Positions 1 through 5,926 are shown, counted from the stretch's first letter. The stretch: DNA of 9,279 bases from Deltaproteobacteria bacterium (GCA_013138705.1 WTCF01000203.1:1-9279), one strand, 5' to 3'. The notes: generated from the letters alone by a model not told the origin. Numbers and translations: made by a program.

Positions 1-182
1 GCAGCATCCACTACTTCCTGGGTCACCCTGGTATTGCTACGAATCACCAGGCCATCAGCGTCTTGAATGACCTCCAGGAGTTCCTCGGGCGAGAGCCCGG
101 GACGCTCTTCCACATCAAGCCCTGCGGCTTTAAAAATTTCAATTCCATCCCTTGCTATAGGGTCAGTTACTAAGACTTTCAT
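1..182 (-). CDS. serA: D-3-phosphoglycerate dehydrogenase, N-terminal part (runs off the window)
   Basis: The minus strand from 182 encodes 60 residues beginning MKVLVTDPIARDGIEIF and continuing through DGLVIRSNTRVT, with no stop before the window edge. This is the start of the substrate-binding domain of 3-phosphoglycerate dehydrogenase, which oxidises 3-phosphoglycerate to 3-phosphohydroxypyruvate as the first step of serine synthesis in the cytoplasm. The catalytic and NAD-binding parts lie outside the window. The ATG at 182 is preceded by a modest AGGG ribosome site 8 nt away. It lies 77 nt downstream of the aminotransferase gene on the same strand, so the two are probably co-transcribed. 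Related 2-hydroxyacid dehydrogenases share this fold, but the VLVTDPIARDGIEI opening is typical of SerA. Confidence 0.88.
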   Translation of the reverse strand, partial: MKVLVTDPIARDGIEIFKAAGLDVEERPGLSPEELLEVIQDADGLVIRSNTRVTQEVVDA

Positions 183-259
183 GTATTATTCCCTGTCCTT
201 TCCAAAAAAAATAAAATTCTCACATTTATTACTGTCTTAGAGGCAGAAAGTCAAAATCA

Positions 260-1402
260 TTACTGATTCCGAGCAAAGTACACCTCGGCAGCAGCCACAC
301 CCTTCCCCAATTCAATAGGATAACCGAGTTGCTTAAGCGCTCTCTCCACTGCGGCCAATGCTACGATCATATCCCATTCATCCAGATGCCCCATATGGGA
401 AATGCGGAAGATCTTACCCTTGGCTTGGGCCTGACCGCCGGCTATGGTGATTCCATACTCTTCTCTCAGGATTTTTACCACATTCTGGCCGTCAATTCCC
501 TCCGGGGATTTGATGACTGTTATGGCCTCGGACGGGGCCGTGGAGAAAAACTCAAGCCCCATAGCGGTTACTCCTGCCTTGGTGCCTTCTGAAAGACGCC
601 TGTGGTGGGCAAAAAGGGCCGGAAGCCCGGTTGCCCGTATACCACGAAGCACCTCTCCAAGACCGATTATAAGGGATACCGCAGGGGTAAAGGCAGTGGT
701 CTGTTTCTCAAGGGCCTTTTTCTCCTTTAAAAAATTGAAGTAATATTTTGGCAATTGCGCCTTTTCTACAAGCTTCCAAGCCTTCTCGCTGACACTCACA
801 AATGCCAGGCCCGGTGGCAGGGACAAAGATTTCTGAGAACCTGTTATCACCACATCCAGACCCCAGTCATCTGTCTTAAGCTCGTAAACCCCAAGGGCAC
901 TTATGGCATCCACCGCCAGGACCGTGGTCGGTCTTTCCCTGACCAGTTCCCCCAGCTCTTCAACAGGGTGTTTGACGCCGGTGGAGGTTTCATGGGCCTG
1001 AACAAAAACGGCCTTGGCATCCGGGTTGGCGTCCAGGGCCTTCTTGACTTCCTGTGGGTCAACGGCTTTTCCCCAGGTGACGTCTATGTTTACTGCCTTT
1101 ACTCCATAAGTATTGCATAGCTCGTCCCAACGTTCGCCAAACTTCCCTCCCCGTATCACCAAGGCCTTGTCTCCGGGAGAAAGCAGGTTGACCACAGATG
1201 CCTCCATGCCTCCGGTACCGGAAGACGTCAGGATCAAGCAGTCATTTTTCGTTTGATAGAGATATTTAAGATTCTCTCTGGCCTTGGTAAGTATGGCTGA
1301 AAATTGAGGTGACCTGTGATGGATGATAGGCTCTGACATTTTTGCCAGAACCTCAGGTGCCACAGATACAGGACCCGGAGCCATAAGATAGCGTTTGTTC
1401 AT
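260..1402 (-). CDS. Class V PLP-dependent aminotransferase (alanine/serine-glyoxylate family)
   Basis: The 380-residue protein has the full length of the alanine-glyoxylate / serine-pyruvate aminotransferase family. Visible landmarks are MAPGPVSVAPEV at the N terminus, the phosphate-binding SSGTGGMEA loop (about 60-68), the cofactor-contacting aspartate in VLAVDAISALG (D165), and the Schiff-base lysine K191 in GSQKSLSLPPG. It transfers amino groups between small amino acids and 2-oxo acids in the cytoplasm. The ATG at 1402 has a good AAAGGAG ribosome site 7 nt upstream. serA lies 77 nt downstream on the same strand. That context suggests it supplies the transamination step of serine synthesis in place of a canonical SerC, but the true substrate (phosphohydroxypyruvate, hydroxypyruvate or glyoxylate) cannot be read from sequence. 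Confidence 0.9.
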   Translation of the reverse strand: MNKRYLMAPGPVSVAPEVLAKMSEPIIHHRSPQFSAILTKARENLKYLYQTKNDCLILTSSGTGGMEASVVNLLSPGDKALVIRGGKFGERWDELCNTYGVKAVNIDVTWGKAVDPQEVKKALDANPDAKAVFVQAHETSTGVKHPVEELGELVRERPTTVLAVDAISALGVYELKTDDWGLDVVITGSQKSLSLPPGLAFVSVSEKAWKLVEKAQLPKYYFNFLKEKKALEKQTTAFTPAVSLIIGLGEVLRGIRATGLPALFAHHRRLSEGTKAGVTAMGLEFFSTAPSEAITVIKSPEGIDGQNVVKILREEYGITIAGGQAQAKGKIFRISHMGHLDEWDMIVALAAVERALKQLGYPIELGKGVAAAEVYFARNQ

Positions 1403-1449
1403 TTATTAACTCCTTTTTATTTGCTTTTTTGTCACATGTCTTTTGCTAT

Positions 1450-1468
1450 TTGACATCTGTCTTGTCAA
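1450..1468. promoter_or_regulatory. TTGACA-N7-TGTCAA dyad upstream of the aminotransferase gene
   Basis: A perfect 6-bp inverted repeat (1450-1455 and 1463-1468) lies about 50 nt before the aminotransferase start. The minus-strand arm also reads as a consensus -35 box (TTGACA). However, the hexamer 17 nt downstream (CAAAAG) is a poor -10. It may be an operator and/or promoter for the aminotransferase-serA operon, but the assignment is weak. Confidence 0.25.
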
Positions 1469-1598
1469 GGGCATAGTGGCATTATTTTTTGAAACGCCTT
1501 CGCTCATAGTCTAATAAAAAATGCGTAGTTTTCCAACCGGGACAGATAACCCGTAAAGGCCACGTCATTCATTGAACTGAGCTACTGCTTGATCAGGT

Positions 1599-1627
1599 TT
1601 GACAATCAATGTCGGCCAAATTAAAGT
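1599..1627 (+). promoter_or_regulatory. Sigma70-type promoter of the tRNA-Arg gene
   Basis: TTGACA at 1599-1604 is separated by 17 nt from TAAAGT at 1622-1627 (4 of 6 matches to TATAAT). Transcription would start near 1634, leaving a short 5' leader before the tRNA at 1648, which suits a stable RNA gene. Confidence 0.5.
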
Positions 1628-1647
1628 GCCTAAAATATAGATAGAGC

Positions 1648-1724
<77 letters not shown>

Positions 1725-2004
1725 TGGTGAGTAAGAAAAGGGACAGGTACACCTACAAAGACCTTTCCATCTATAATTTGATCAAACTAATGAGTCTTGA
1801 TGCCGATGAGTTCATTCTCTTCTTATTCCATATTCTTCCCAACGGGTTAAATTAGCTGATTTGTTCGTAACTTCTCAATAAGTTACATTTGTTCCTGCAT
1901 CCGGAATGAAATTAACTTATAAAGTGACCGATTATGGAATTAGGTGATAATGAACACAACCCCACAATATCCAAAACACCGAAAGTTTAGTCAACCACTT
2001 AAAA
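1725..2004. other. Intergenic stretch after the tRNA, no supported gene
   Basis: No recognisable gene is present. A 43-codon open frame starts on the last A of the tRNA (1724-1855) but resembles no family I know and has no ribosome site. A perfect 7-bp hairpin GTAACTT/AAGTTAC (1867-1873 and 1880-1886, 6-nt loop) could help end the tRNA transcript, but it is AT-rich and lacks a proper T-run. Confidence 0.4.
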
Positions 2005-2142
2005 ATGGCCACAATCCTTTCTGTTTTCATTATCGCGCTGATCATCTCTTTGGCAATTATACTTGTGGCAGGCATTCTTGGAGAGAGACACGGCGCATTA
2101 GATATACACACTGCTCGCAAGGGGCATGCCAGGCCTGTTCCC
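2005..2142 (+). pseudogene. 5' fragment of a WecA/TagO/MraY-family sugar-phosphate transferase
   Basis: The frame from ATG 2005 encodes one strongly hydrophobic helix (about residues 4-25), then GERHGALDIHTARKGHARPVP up to about residue 46. The pattern GALD..xARKxHxRPxP after the first helix is the N-terminal signature of polyprenyl-phosphate sugar-1-phosphate transferases, which start O-antigen or teichoic-type glycan assembly at the inner membrane. Intact members have about 10 helices and 320-370 residues and continue with RxGGLAI. Here that sequence is lost, the frame drifts into unrelated residues, and it would run into marC. A different frame ending at 2207 (GLYTNFELPADEAFKK) looks like the tail of another, unidentified protein. 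I read this as a stub with a rearrangement junction near 2142-2150. No ribosome site precedes the ATG. Confidence 0.5.
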
Positions 2143-2245
2143 ATTTCACAGCCATCGGTCTTTACACCAACTTTGAGCTGCCTGCTGATGAAGCCTTCAA
2201 GAAATGAGGAATGCGGGAGTGGTGATAAAATAGGGGATAAAATAT

Positions 2246-2905
2246 ATGGACACAACAGACCTGCTCGGGTTCGCCGGTGCTACTTTAGCTGGATATTTTG
2301 CAATTATGAATCCAATAGCCAATACTCCTGTTTTTATCAGTTTGACTGCCGGAGACGATAAGGCCACAAAGAAAGCTGTTGCCAGGCGAGGTATTCTGCT
2401 TGCGTTTGCAATTATTGCCGTGTTAAGCATTGCCGGGAATGAGCTCTTCAAGATGTTCGGTATTAGTCTGCCAGCGCTACGGGTTACCGGCGGTATTGTG
2501 GTTTTTATGATCGGCTATCATATGCTGCAGGGCTCCAGTTCTAGTGTTCACACGCCAAGTGATGGAGATATTGCAGACAGCCGCGAAGCTCAACTCGGTG
2601 TCGCAGTTTCACCATTAGCTGTTCCATTGTTGGCCGGTCCGGGCACAATTGCCACTGCAATGAGCTTTGCCGTCGGTGGGAAATTGCTTCATATTATCAT
2701 CTCTCTCTCGTCTTATGGATTGATATGCTTGATCACGTATTTTTGCTTCAGGTCATCCGAAAGGATTGTCAAATACTTCGGTCAAAACGGTCTCAATGTA
2801 TTAACGCGTTTGATGGGGTTACTTCTTGCTACCATCGGCATCGGTATGCTTCTGACTGGTATTGGTACAGACCTTAGAATATTTGTAGAACACGTTCTTA
2901 AGTAG
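2246..2905 (+). CDS. MarC-family integral membrane protein
   Basis: The 219 residues form about six hydrophobic segments, the usual size and topology of the MarC/YchE/YhgN family of inner-membrane proteins. Diagnostic motifs are the first-repeat AIMNPIANTPVFISLT (about 19-34) and the second-repeat SPLAVPLLAGPGTIATAM (122-139), which mirror each other as in a duplicated three-helix unit. The biochemical role of the family is unsettled: it was once linked to multiple antibiotic resistance and some members are annotated as amino-acid transporters, so I assign only the family. ATG 2246 has a GGGGA ribosome site 9 nt upstream. It appears intact and monocistronic, between two gene fragments, so it survived the decay around it. 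Confidence 0.92.
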   Translation: MDTTDLLGFAGATLAGYFAIMNPIANTPVFISLTAGDDKATKKAVARRGILLAFAIIAVLSIAGNELFKMFGISLPALRVTGGIVVFMIGYHMLQGSSSSVHTPSDGDIADSREAQLGVAVSPLAVPLLAGPGTIATAMSFAVGGKLLHIIISLSSYGLICLITYFCFRSSERIVKYFGQNGLNVLTRLMGLLLATIGIGMLLTGIGTDLRIFVEHVLK

Positions 2906-2923
2906 TGCCTGAACGAACCTCCT

Positions 2924-2940
2924 CCCAATTATTTGTTGGG
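2924..2940 (+). terminator. Weak hairpin after marC
   Basis: CCCAA (2924-2928) and TTGGG (2936-2940) form a 5-bp stem with a 7-nt loop, 18 nt after the marC stop. TTTCGCCTT follows rather than a clean T-run, so termination here is only possible. Confidence 0.25.
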
Positions 2941-2950
2941 TTTCGCCTTA

Positions 2951-2971
2951 TCACGAATCACGAATCACAGA
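2951..2971. repeat. Tandem heptamer repeat TCACGAA, three copies
   Basis: Two perfect head-to-tail copies of TCACGAA are followed by a degenerate TCACAGA. It lies between the marC terminator region and the pta fragment. Confidence 0.75.
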
Positions 2972-2993
2972 TTTCCGACAATAGGAGGCTACC

Positions 2994-3137
2994 ATGTCAA
3001 ACAACCTTTATGTCGTGGCCACTGAAGCAAGGAGCGGAAAATCAGCCATTATTCTGGGCGTGATGGAGATGCTGCTCAGGAAAATCGACAGGGTTGGCAG
3101 GGTTCATCACGATTTATCAGGGCAGGGAAGGGCTTGA
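2994..3137 (+). pseudogene. pta: 5' fragment of phosphate acetyltransferase (pta)
   Basis: ATG 2994, behind a good AGGAGG ribosome site (6 nt), opens a 47-codon frame. Its first 35 residues, MSNNLYVVATEARSGKSAII and then LGVMEMLLRKIDRVG, match the N-terminal P-loop (BioD-like) domain of long-form phosphate acetyltransferase, with Walker-A-like residues in TEARSGKSA. The full enzyme of about 700 residues makes acetyl phosphate from acetyl-CoA. Here homology stops after RVG, where RVGFFRP would be expected, and the frame ends at TGA 3135-3137. The regulatory and catalytic domains are absent. It may still be translated into a short useless peptide. Confidence 0.75.
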
Positions 3138-3220
3138 AAACAAGAGATGACGGCATCATGGGATATTGGTCTGAAGATTTTGGTGACAAATCTCAAAAAG
3201 TATATCTAGTTCTGTCAATC

Positions 3221-3256
3221 TTGACATATTATTCATTACGCATATAATATACGTAA
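3221..3256 (+). promoter_or_regulatory. Consensus promoter with overlapping palindromic operator for the toxin-antitoxin operon
   Basis: TTGACA (3221-3226) and TATAAT (3243-3248) are both perfect consensus boxes, spaced 16 nt. A 21-bp dyad centred on 3246 runs from 3236 to 3256: outer arms TTACG/CGTAA, inner arms ATAT/ATAT, 9 of 10 positions paired. The -10 box sits entirely inside the dyad, so protein bound there would block RNA polymerase. Phd/YefM antitoxins autorepress from such palindromes, so the antitoxin 20 nt downstream is the likely repressor. Confidence 0.72.
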
Positions 3257-3275
3257 ATATCAAATAAGGAAAAAT

Positions 3276-3506
3276 ATGAAAACAGCAACTGTTGGAGAAA
3301 TTCAGAAAAATTTTGCCCGGGTTCTTAGCGGCATTAATAATGGTAAAGAAATAATCATTACAAAAAGAGGAAAACCGGTAGCCAGAATAGTGTCTTTAGC
3401 CCCTAAAAGCGAAATTGAGTGGCCTGATTTCTACAATGAAGCTATTGACCTTAAAGGAAAACCAATAAGCGAAATAGTTATTGAAGGCAGGGAGGACAGG
3501 TTCTAA
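3276..3506 (+). CDS. Phd/YefM-family antitoxin
   Basis: The 76 residues begin MKTATVGEIQKNFARVLSGI and continue with GKEIIITKRGKPVARIVSL, the Phd/YefM DNA-binding fold that dimerises on operator DNA. The C-terminal part (about 50-76, WPDFYNEAIDLKGKPISEIV) would be the toxin-neutralising tail. Length is normal for the family. ATG 3276 follows AAGGA by 5 nt. The stop codon directly abuts the GTG of the PIN toxin gene, so the two are translationally coupled in one operon driven by the 3221-3256 promoter. The protein should repress its own operon and keep the toxin inactive. Codon use is AT-rich compared with feoB, consistent with acquisition by transfer. Confidence 0.93.
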   Translation: MKTATVGEIQKNFARVLSGINNGKEIIITKRGKPVARIVSLAPKSEIEWPDFYNEAIDLKGKPISEIVIEGREDRF

Positions 3507-3941
3507 GTGCTCTACGTCGACACGAGTGTAATCGTTAAACTCTATATCAAAGAAGAACATTCCCTGGATGTCTCAAATTGGCTTAAGGAAAACAATGAAG
3601 CCATTCCTTTAACAATTTTTCACGAATTAGAGTTCAACAATGCTATCAATCTGAAGGAATTCAGGACTGAGATTACAACGGATGAGATACGTCTTATTAT
3701 GGCAAAATTCGCTGAACATGAAAGCAAAGGAGTTTATTATCGTCCACAAATAAGCTGGACTGACACATTCAGATACGCTGTTGATTTATCGAAAAAGCAC
3801 ACGAGTAAAACGGGCTCAAGGGCTTTGGATATTCTGCATGTGGCCTCAGCTTTATCAATTAAAGCTGACAGGTTTCTTACTTTCGACGAGAGGCAATCCA
3901 AATTAGCTTCTCTATCCGGGATAAGAATAGAAACTTTCTAA
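3507..3941 (+). CDS. vapC: PIN-domain ribonuclease toxin (VapC-like)
   Basis: The 144-residue protein has the four conserved acidic positions of PIN nucleases: D5 in MLYVDTSVIVKLY, E40 in FHELEF, D108 in SRALDILHVASAL and D127 in FLTFDERQ. Members cleave specific RNAs (tRNA, rRNA or mRNA) when released from the antitoxin; the target here is unknown. It starts with GTG at 3507, immediately after the antitoxin TAA, with GGAGG-like bases at 3490-3494. The frame is intact through the normal C terminus (GIRIETF). Its stop codon overlaps that of the TonB-receptor fragment on the other strand, so the cassette boundary lies exactly here. Confidence 0.93.
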   Translation: MLYVDTSVIVKLYIKEEHSLDVSNWLKENNEAIPLTIFHELEFNNAINLKEFRTEITTDEIRLIMAKFAEHESKGVYYRPQISWTDTFRYAVDLSKKHTSKTGSRALDILHVASALSIKADRFLTFDERQSKLASLSGIRIETF

Positions 3942-4057
3942 CTGAACACAGTGATACTTACGGGCACGTCCTGGACATTTTCTTCCTGCTTTTGCGCGGT
4001 AACGGTCATCTGCCCTATCTCTACCGGTCTTTTTCCTCCCTCTTTTTCCTCCGCCAT
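3938..4057 (-). pseudogene. 5' fragment of a TonB-dependent outer-membrane receptor (plug start)
   Basis: The minus strand from ATG 4057 encodes 39 residues. They include VEIGQMTVTAQKQEENVQDV and PVSITVFS, the very recognisable start of the plug domain of TonB-dependent receptors (VTAQKREENxQDVPxSI). Intact receptors have 600-900 residues and a 22-strand barrel that imports siderophores, cobalamin or glycans. All of that is missing: homology runs straight into a TAG (3940-3938) that overlaps the vapC stop. Upstream in frame is a stop near 4102, and no convincing signal peptide is visible, so even the N terminus is damaged. The toxin-antitoxin cassette or an associated deletion seems to have removed the rest. 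Confidence 0.7.
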
Positions 4058-4182
4058 GATGACCTCAAGAAAATCGGGAATCAGGATAGAGCTTGACTAA
4101 TTATTGCAACCATGGTCACTGTAACGCCGGTTTCAATAATCAGTCAAGGATGAAAACCATAATGAAATGGCGGCTTGTTTGC

Positions 4183-4254
4183 TTATAAGATTTCTTGGAA
4201 GTCCTCCCTTTTGCATCTCGGATCAATCACAAAGATATTTGTGTCAATCAGAAT
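4183..4254 (-). pseudogene. 5' fragment of a second PIN-domain toxin
   Basis: The minus strand reads ILIDTNIFVIDPRCKRED and then FQEIL before TAA at 4185-4183. LIDTNIFVID with its first catalytic aspartate is the standard opening of PIN toxins, and the RCKRED continuation also fits. Only 23 residues remain of about 130, and the codon where ATG belongs reads TTA. Its 5' end runs head-on into an antitoxin fragment on the plus strand, so this is a rearranged scrap of another toxin-antitoxin locus. Confidence 0.55.
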
Positions 4255-4331
4255 TAAGGAATAATCTATTCGATTATTTAAATAAGACATCAGATGGAGA
4301 AACCATTATAATCCAGGGAAATAATAAACTT
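4239..4331 (+). pseudogene. Fragment of a second Phd/YefM-type antitoxin
   Basis: The plus-strand frame through 4248 encodes SELRNNLFDYLNKTSDGETI followed by IIQGNNK. This is the N-terminal helix and strand region of a Phd/YefM antitoxin (SELRxNLxxYLxxxxxGExIxIxRxxK). The expected next segment (xVALLIS) is replaced by unrelated residues, and an inverted-repeat element begins at 4350. No proper start codon or ribosome site remains; the first in-frame candidate is TTG 4239. It differs clearly from the intact antitoxin at 3276, so it is not a duplicate of it. Confidence 0.5.
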
Positions 4332-4349
4332 GAGAGTCCAAAGTTCTCT

Positions 4350-4472
4350 CGTCATGCCGGACTTGATCCGGCATCCAGATCGCGGAACGTTTTGACCTGC
4401 CCGCAACGCGAGCAAGCTCGCTTGCGAGGCGGGCGGGAGAGACACTGGATTCCGGCTTTCGCCGGAATGACG
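4350..4472. mobile_element. Short palindromic inverted-repeat element (MITE/REP-like), about 123 bp
   Basis: The ends are near-perfect inverted repeats: CGTCATGCCGGA at 4350-4361 and the complement of CGTCATTCCGGC at 4461-4472. Internal dyads are GCCGG-N7-CCGGC (4356-4372), CCCGC/GCGGG (4400-4404 and 4429-4433) enclosing GCAAGC-TC-GCTTGC (4412-4425), and ATTCCGGC-TTTC-GCCGGAAT (4449-4468). Translation gives the familiar HAGLDPASR...WIPAFAGMT string, which marks a dispersed non-coding repeat found in many bacterial genomes. There is no transposase inside. It sits directly after the antitoxin fragment and could have inserted there. Confidence 0.8.
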
Positions 4473-4604
4473 CGGTCAGTTTTTCATTTCTTATAATTTC
4501 AAACTTTTAAAGGAACTTTAGACTGTCCAGTAATAAAGAAGTTGCACGTCTGGTTCCTACACGCCAGATAAATTGGCGAGATAAAATGACAATCAAGCCT
4601 AAAA

Positions 4605-4868
4605 TTATGGTTGTACCTGAAGAGTTCCGCTCTGTGCCGCAGTCCATACCGAGGCAGTACCTTTCATTACGGCCTTTTGCACAGTATCGTTGATAACAAG
4701 CAGCGCCGCAGCAGCGCCGAGGAGCACGCCCTTCCAAAACCGGTCGTCCCGGAAGTTCATGCCGAGCCACTGGGAATCAGCGGGATTGGCGAACTGGGGA
4801 TTCACTACAGCCGGAGAATAATTTGCCGGACCGAACTGGTAGGCCTCATAAAGATAATCACGGGGCAT
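4605..4868 (-). pseudogene. C-terminally truncated small one-helix membrane protein associated with metal P-type ATPases
   Basis: The frame from ATG 4868 encodes MPRDYLYEAYQFGPANYSPA followed by DDRFWKGVLLGAAAALLVIN and DTVQKAVMKGTASVWTAAQSG. A single hydrophobic helix (about 46-59) is followed by a basic amphipathic stretch. I recall this arrangement, FxKGxLxGAAxxxLLxNxxVQxxxxKGxxxxW, from small YtxH-like proteins encoded beside heavy-metal P-type ATPases, which fits the ATPase fragment next door; that recollection is not verified. The acidic tail that such proteins normally have after AAQSG is replaced by TLQVQP and a stop, so the 3' end looks lost near 4625. No ribosome site is evident upstream of 4868. 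Confidence 0.45.
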
Positions 4869-4894
4869 GGCAACGGGTGAAACCCCCGGGTTTG

Positions 4895-5449
4895 CTATTG
4901 GAATTCGGCTATTTTGGAAACCTTGTCTTCGGGCAGAAGCTCGCTGTAGAACTCGTCAAGTCCAAGGGATTCGGCAATGGCCTTGGCCCTTGTGTGGTCA
5001 TCTCCGGTGAGCATCACTGTACGCCTTACTCCAAGTTCTTTGAGCCGCGCCATCACAGCTCTGACCTCAGGCCTGATAGTGTCACTGAGTGCGATGACCC
5101 CGATGAGACGACTGTCCAGGGCCACAAAGAGCAGTGCCTTTCCTTCGTCTCTCAGTCTGCTCTTGGTTTCAGGAACAGGACTGAAATCTATCCCCTCGTC
5201 GTCTTTAAGGAAATGTTCGTTACCTATAAGGAGCCTTTTTTCGTCAACATAAGTGACCACGCCGTGAGCAACGATAAAGTCCACCTCGGAATGATCATAG
5301 AATACCAGGGATTTCTCTTTTGCTGCCCGGACAACGGCGTCGGCTATGGGATGAGAGTAATGTTCCTCTGCCGAAGCAGCTAGGGCCAGAAGACCGTCGC
5401 TGTCCAGGTCTTCTACCAGGGAAATGCAGTCGGTCACCGCAAACTGCAA
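4895..5449 (-). pseudogene. Heavy-metal P-type ATPase, surviving cytoplasmic N/P-domain fragment
   Basis: The 185-codon frame carries AEEHYSHPIADAVVRAAKEK (the SHP motif of the P1B ATPase nucleotide-binding domain), then GVIALSDTIRPEVRAVMARL and the P-domain hinge VMLTGDDHTRAKAIAESLG, ending at LLPEDKVSKIAEFQ. The phosphorylated DKTGT motif would lie only a few residues before the preserved LQFAVTDC and is missing. Also absent are all transmembrane helices and the downstream GDGxNDxPAL motif, replaced by TAG at 4895. Intact enzymes (700-850 residues) export copper, zinc, cadmium or similar ions from the cytoplasm. Nothing here could pump. The apparent TTG start at 5449 is just the first codon after the deletion joint. 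Confidence 0.8.
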
Positions 5450-5634
5450 GGTATGTCTAAAGCAGGATGTGAAAGAAAAGGCCCTTTAAGGCGAATTCTG
5501 CCCGGCAACTCGTGTGCGATTTCCAAATCAACACCGGCGAGCATCTCACCGACTTGACTTGCGCCATCTGAACTCTCTGAATTCATCGATTTCCCGACGT
5601 AACAAAAGGACATGTTTGGGCCACGATCATTCAA
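5434..5634 (-). pseudogene. N-terminal fragment of the same heavy-metal P-type ATPase
   Basis: The frame contains VDLEIAHELPGRIRLKGPFL, the HxLPGRIRLK pattern of the atypical metal-binding-like N-terminal domain found in a subgroup of P-type ATPases and stand-alone relatives. It is in a different frame from the 4895-5449 fragment, and the two overlap near 5434-5449, where LSHPALDIPCSLR ends. The simplest reading is one ATPase gene that lost its middle (rest of the N-terminal domain, membrane helices, DKTGT). The start is uncertain: ATGs at 5634, 5613 and 5586 are possible, and the last gives MNSESSDGASQVGEMLAG, preceded by GGGA at 5 nt. Confidence 0.6.
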
Positions 5635-5780
5635 TAAAGAAATCTATTTGTATTTTATGTTATTGCGAAAGAATATTCTTAAGAATTAAAATTGCTCCAA
5701 TAAAAAACAGAGAAAGGACCATTTGTCAAGCTCTTTTTTTGCTGAACCTGTCTGGTTAAGGCTTTTAACATCAGACGGGG
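5635..5780. other. AT-rich divergent intergenic region, no supported gene
   Basis: It separates the minus-strand ATPase remnant from the plus-strand feo promoter. The minus strand has a TTGACA at 5729-5724 followed by a T-rich stretch, which could be the old ATPase promoter. It also holds a 20-codon hydrophobic frame starting MVLSLFFIGAILIL that matches nothing I know. No other structure is seen. Confidence 0.4.
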
Positions 5781-5809
5781 TTGACAAAACGGAGAGCTTG
5801 TTTTATAAG
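5781..5809 (+). promoter_or_regulatory. Sigma70-type promoter of the feo operon
   Basis: TTGACA (5781-5786) and TATAAG (5804-5809) are spaced 17 nt: 6 of 6 and 5 of 6 matches with ideal spacing. Transcription would start near 5816, giving a leader of about 210 nt before feoA. A loose Fur-box-like stretch at 5830-5848 (about 11 of 19 positions, centred on the palindrome ATTGCAAT at 5838-5845) lies just downstream and could carry iron repression, but that match is marginal. Confidence 0.6.
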
Positions 5810-5898
5810 GTGCTTTCGGTATTCAAATAGAGAATGAATTGCAATAGTAGTAACTGTGGGTTATCTTGATTATTTTTTATCAAAACCAACTTAACCTT

Positions 5899-5926
5899 TG
5901 AACTCTGAACCCTGAACGGTGAACCT
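5899..5926. repeat. Tandem heptamer repeat TGAACNN, four copies
   Basis: Four contiguous 7-nt units each begin TGAAC (5899, 5906, 5913 and 5920), and a degenerate TAACCTT (5892) precedes them. The array lies in the untranslated leader of the feo transcript. Confidence 0.75.

Noticed and set aside
2951..2971. CRISPR-like repeats at the heptamer arrays
   Set aside because: The units are 7-8 nt and contiguous with no spacers, so they are simple tandem repeats and not a CRISPR array.
3157..3246. Short frame MGYWSEDFGDKSQKVYL after the pta fragment
   Set aside because: It runs through the toxin-antitoxin promoter, lacks a ribosome site and matches no family I can name. It may be another fragment but cannot be supported.
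4823..5383. Long plus-strand open frame of 186 codons opposite the P-type ATPase remnant
   Set aside because: It is antisense to a frame with clear ATPase motifs, and its own translation shows no coherent domain.
5830..5848. Fur box in the feo leader
   Set aside because: Only about 11 of 19 positions agree with the consensus, too few to call as a separate feature. It is mentioned only as a possibility under the promoter.
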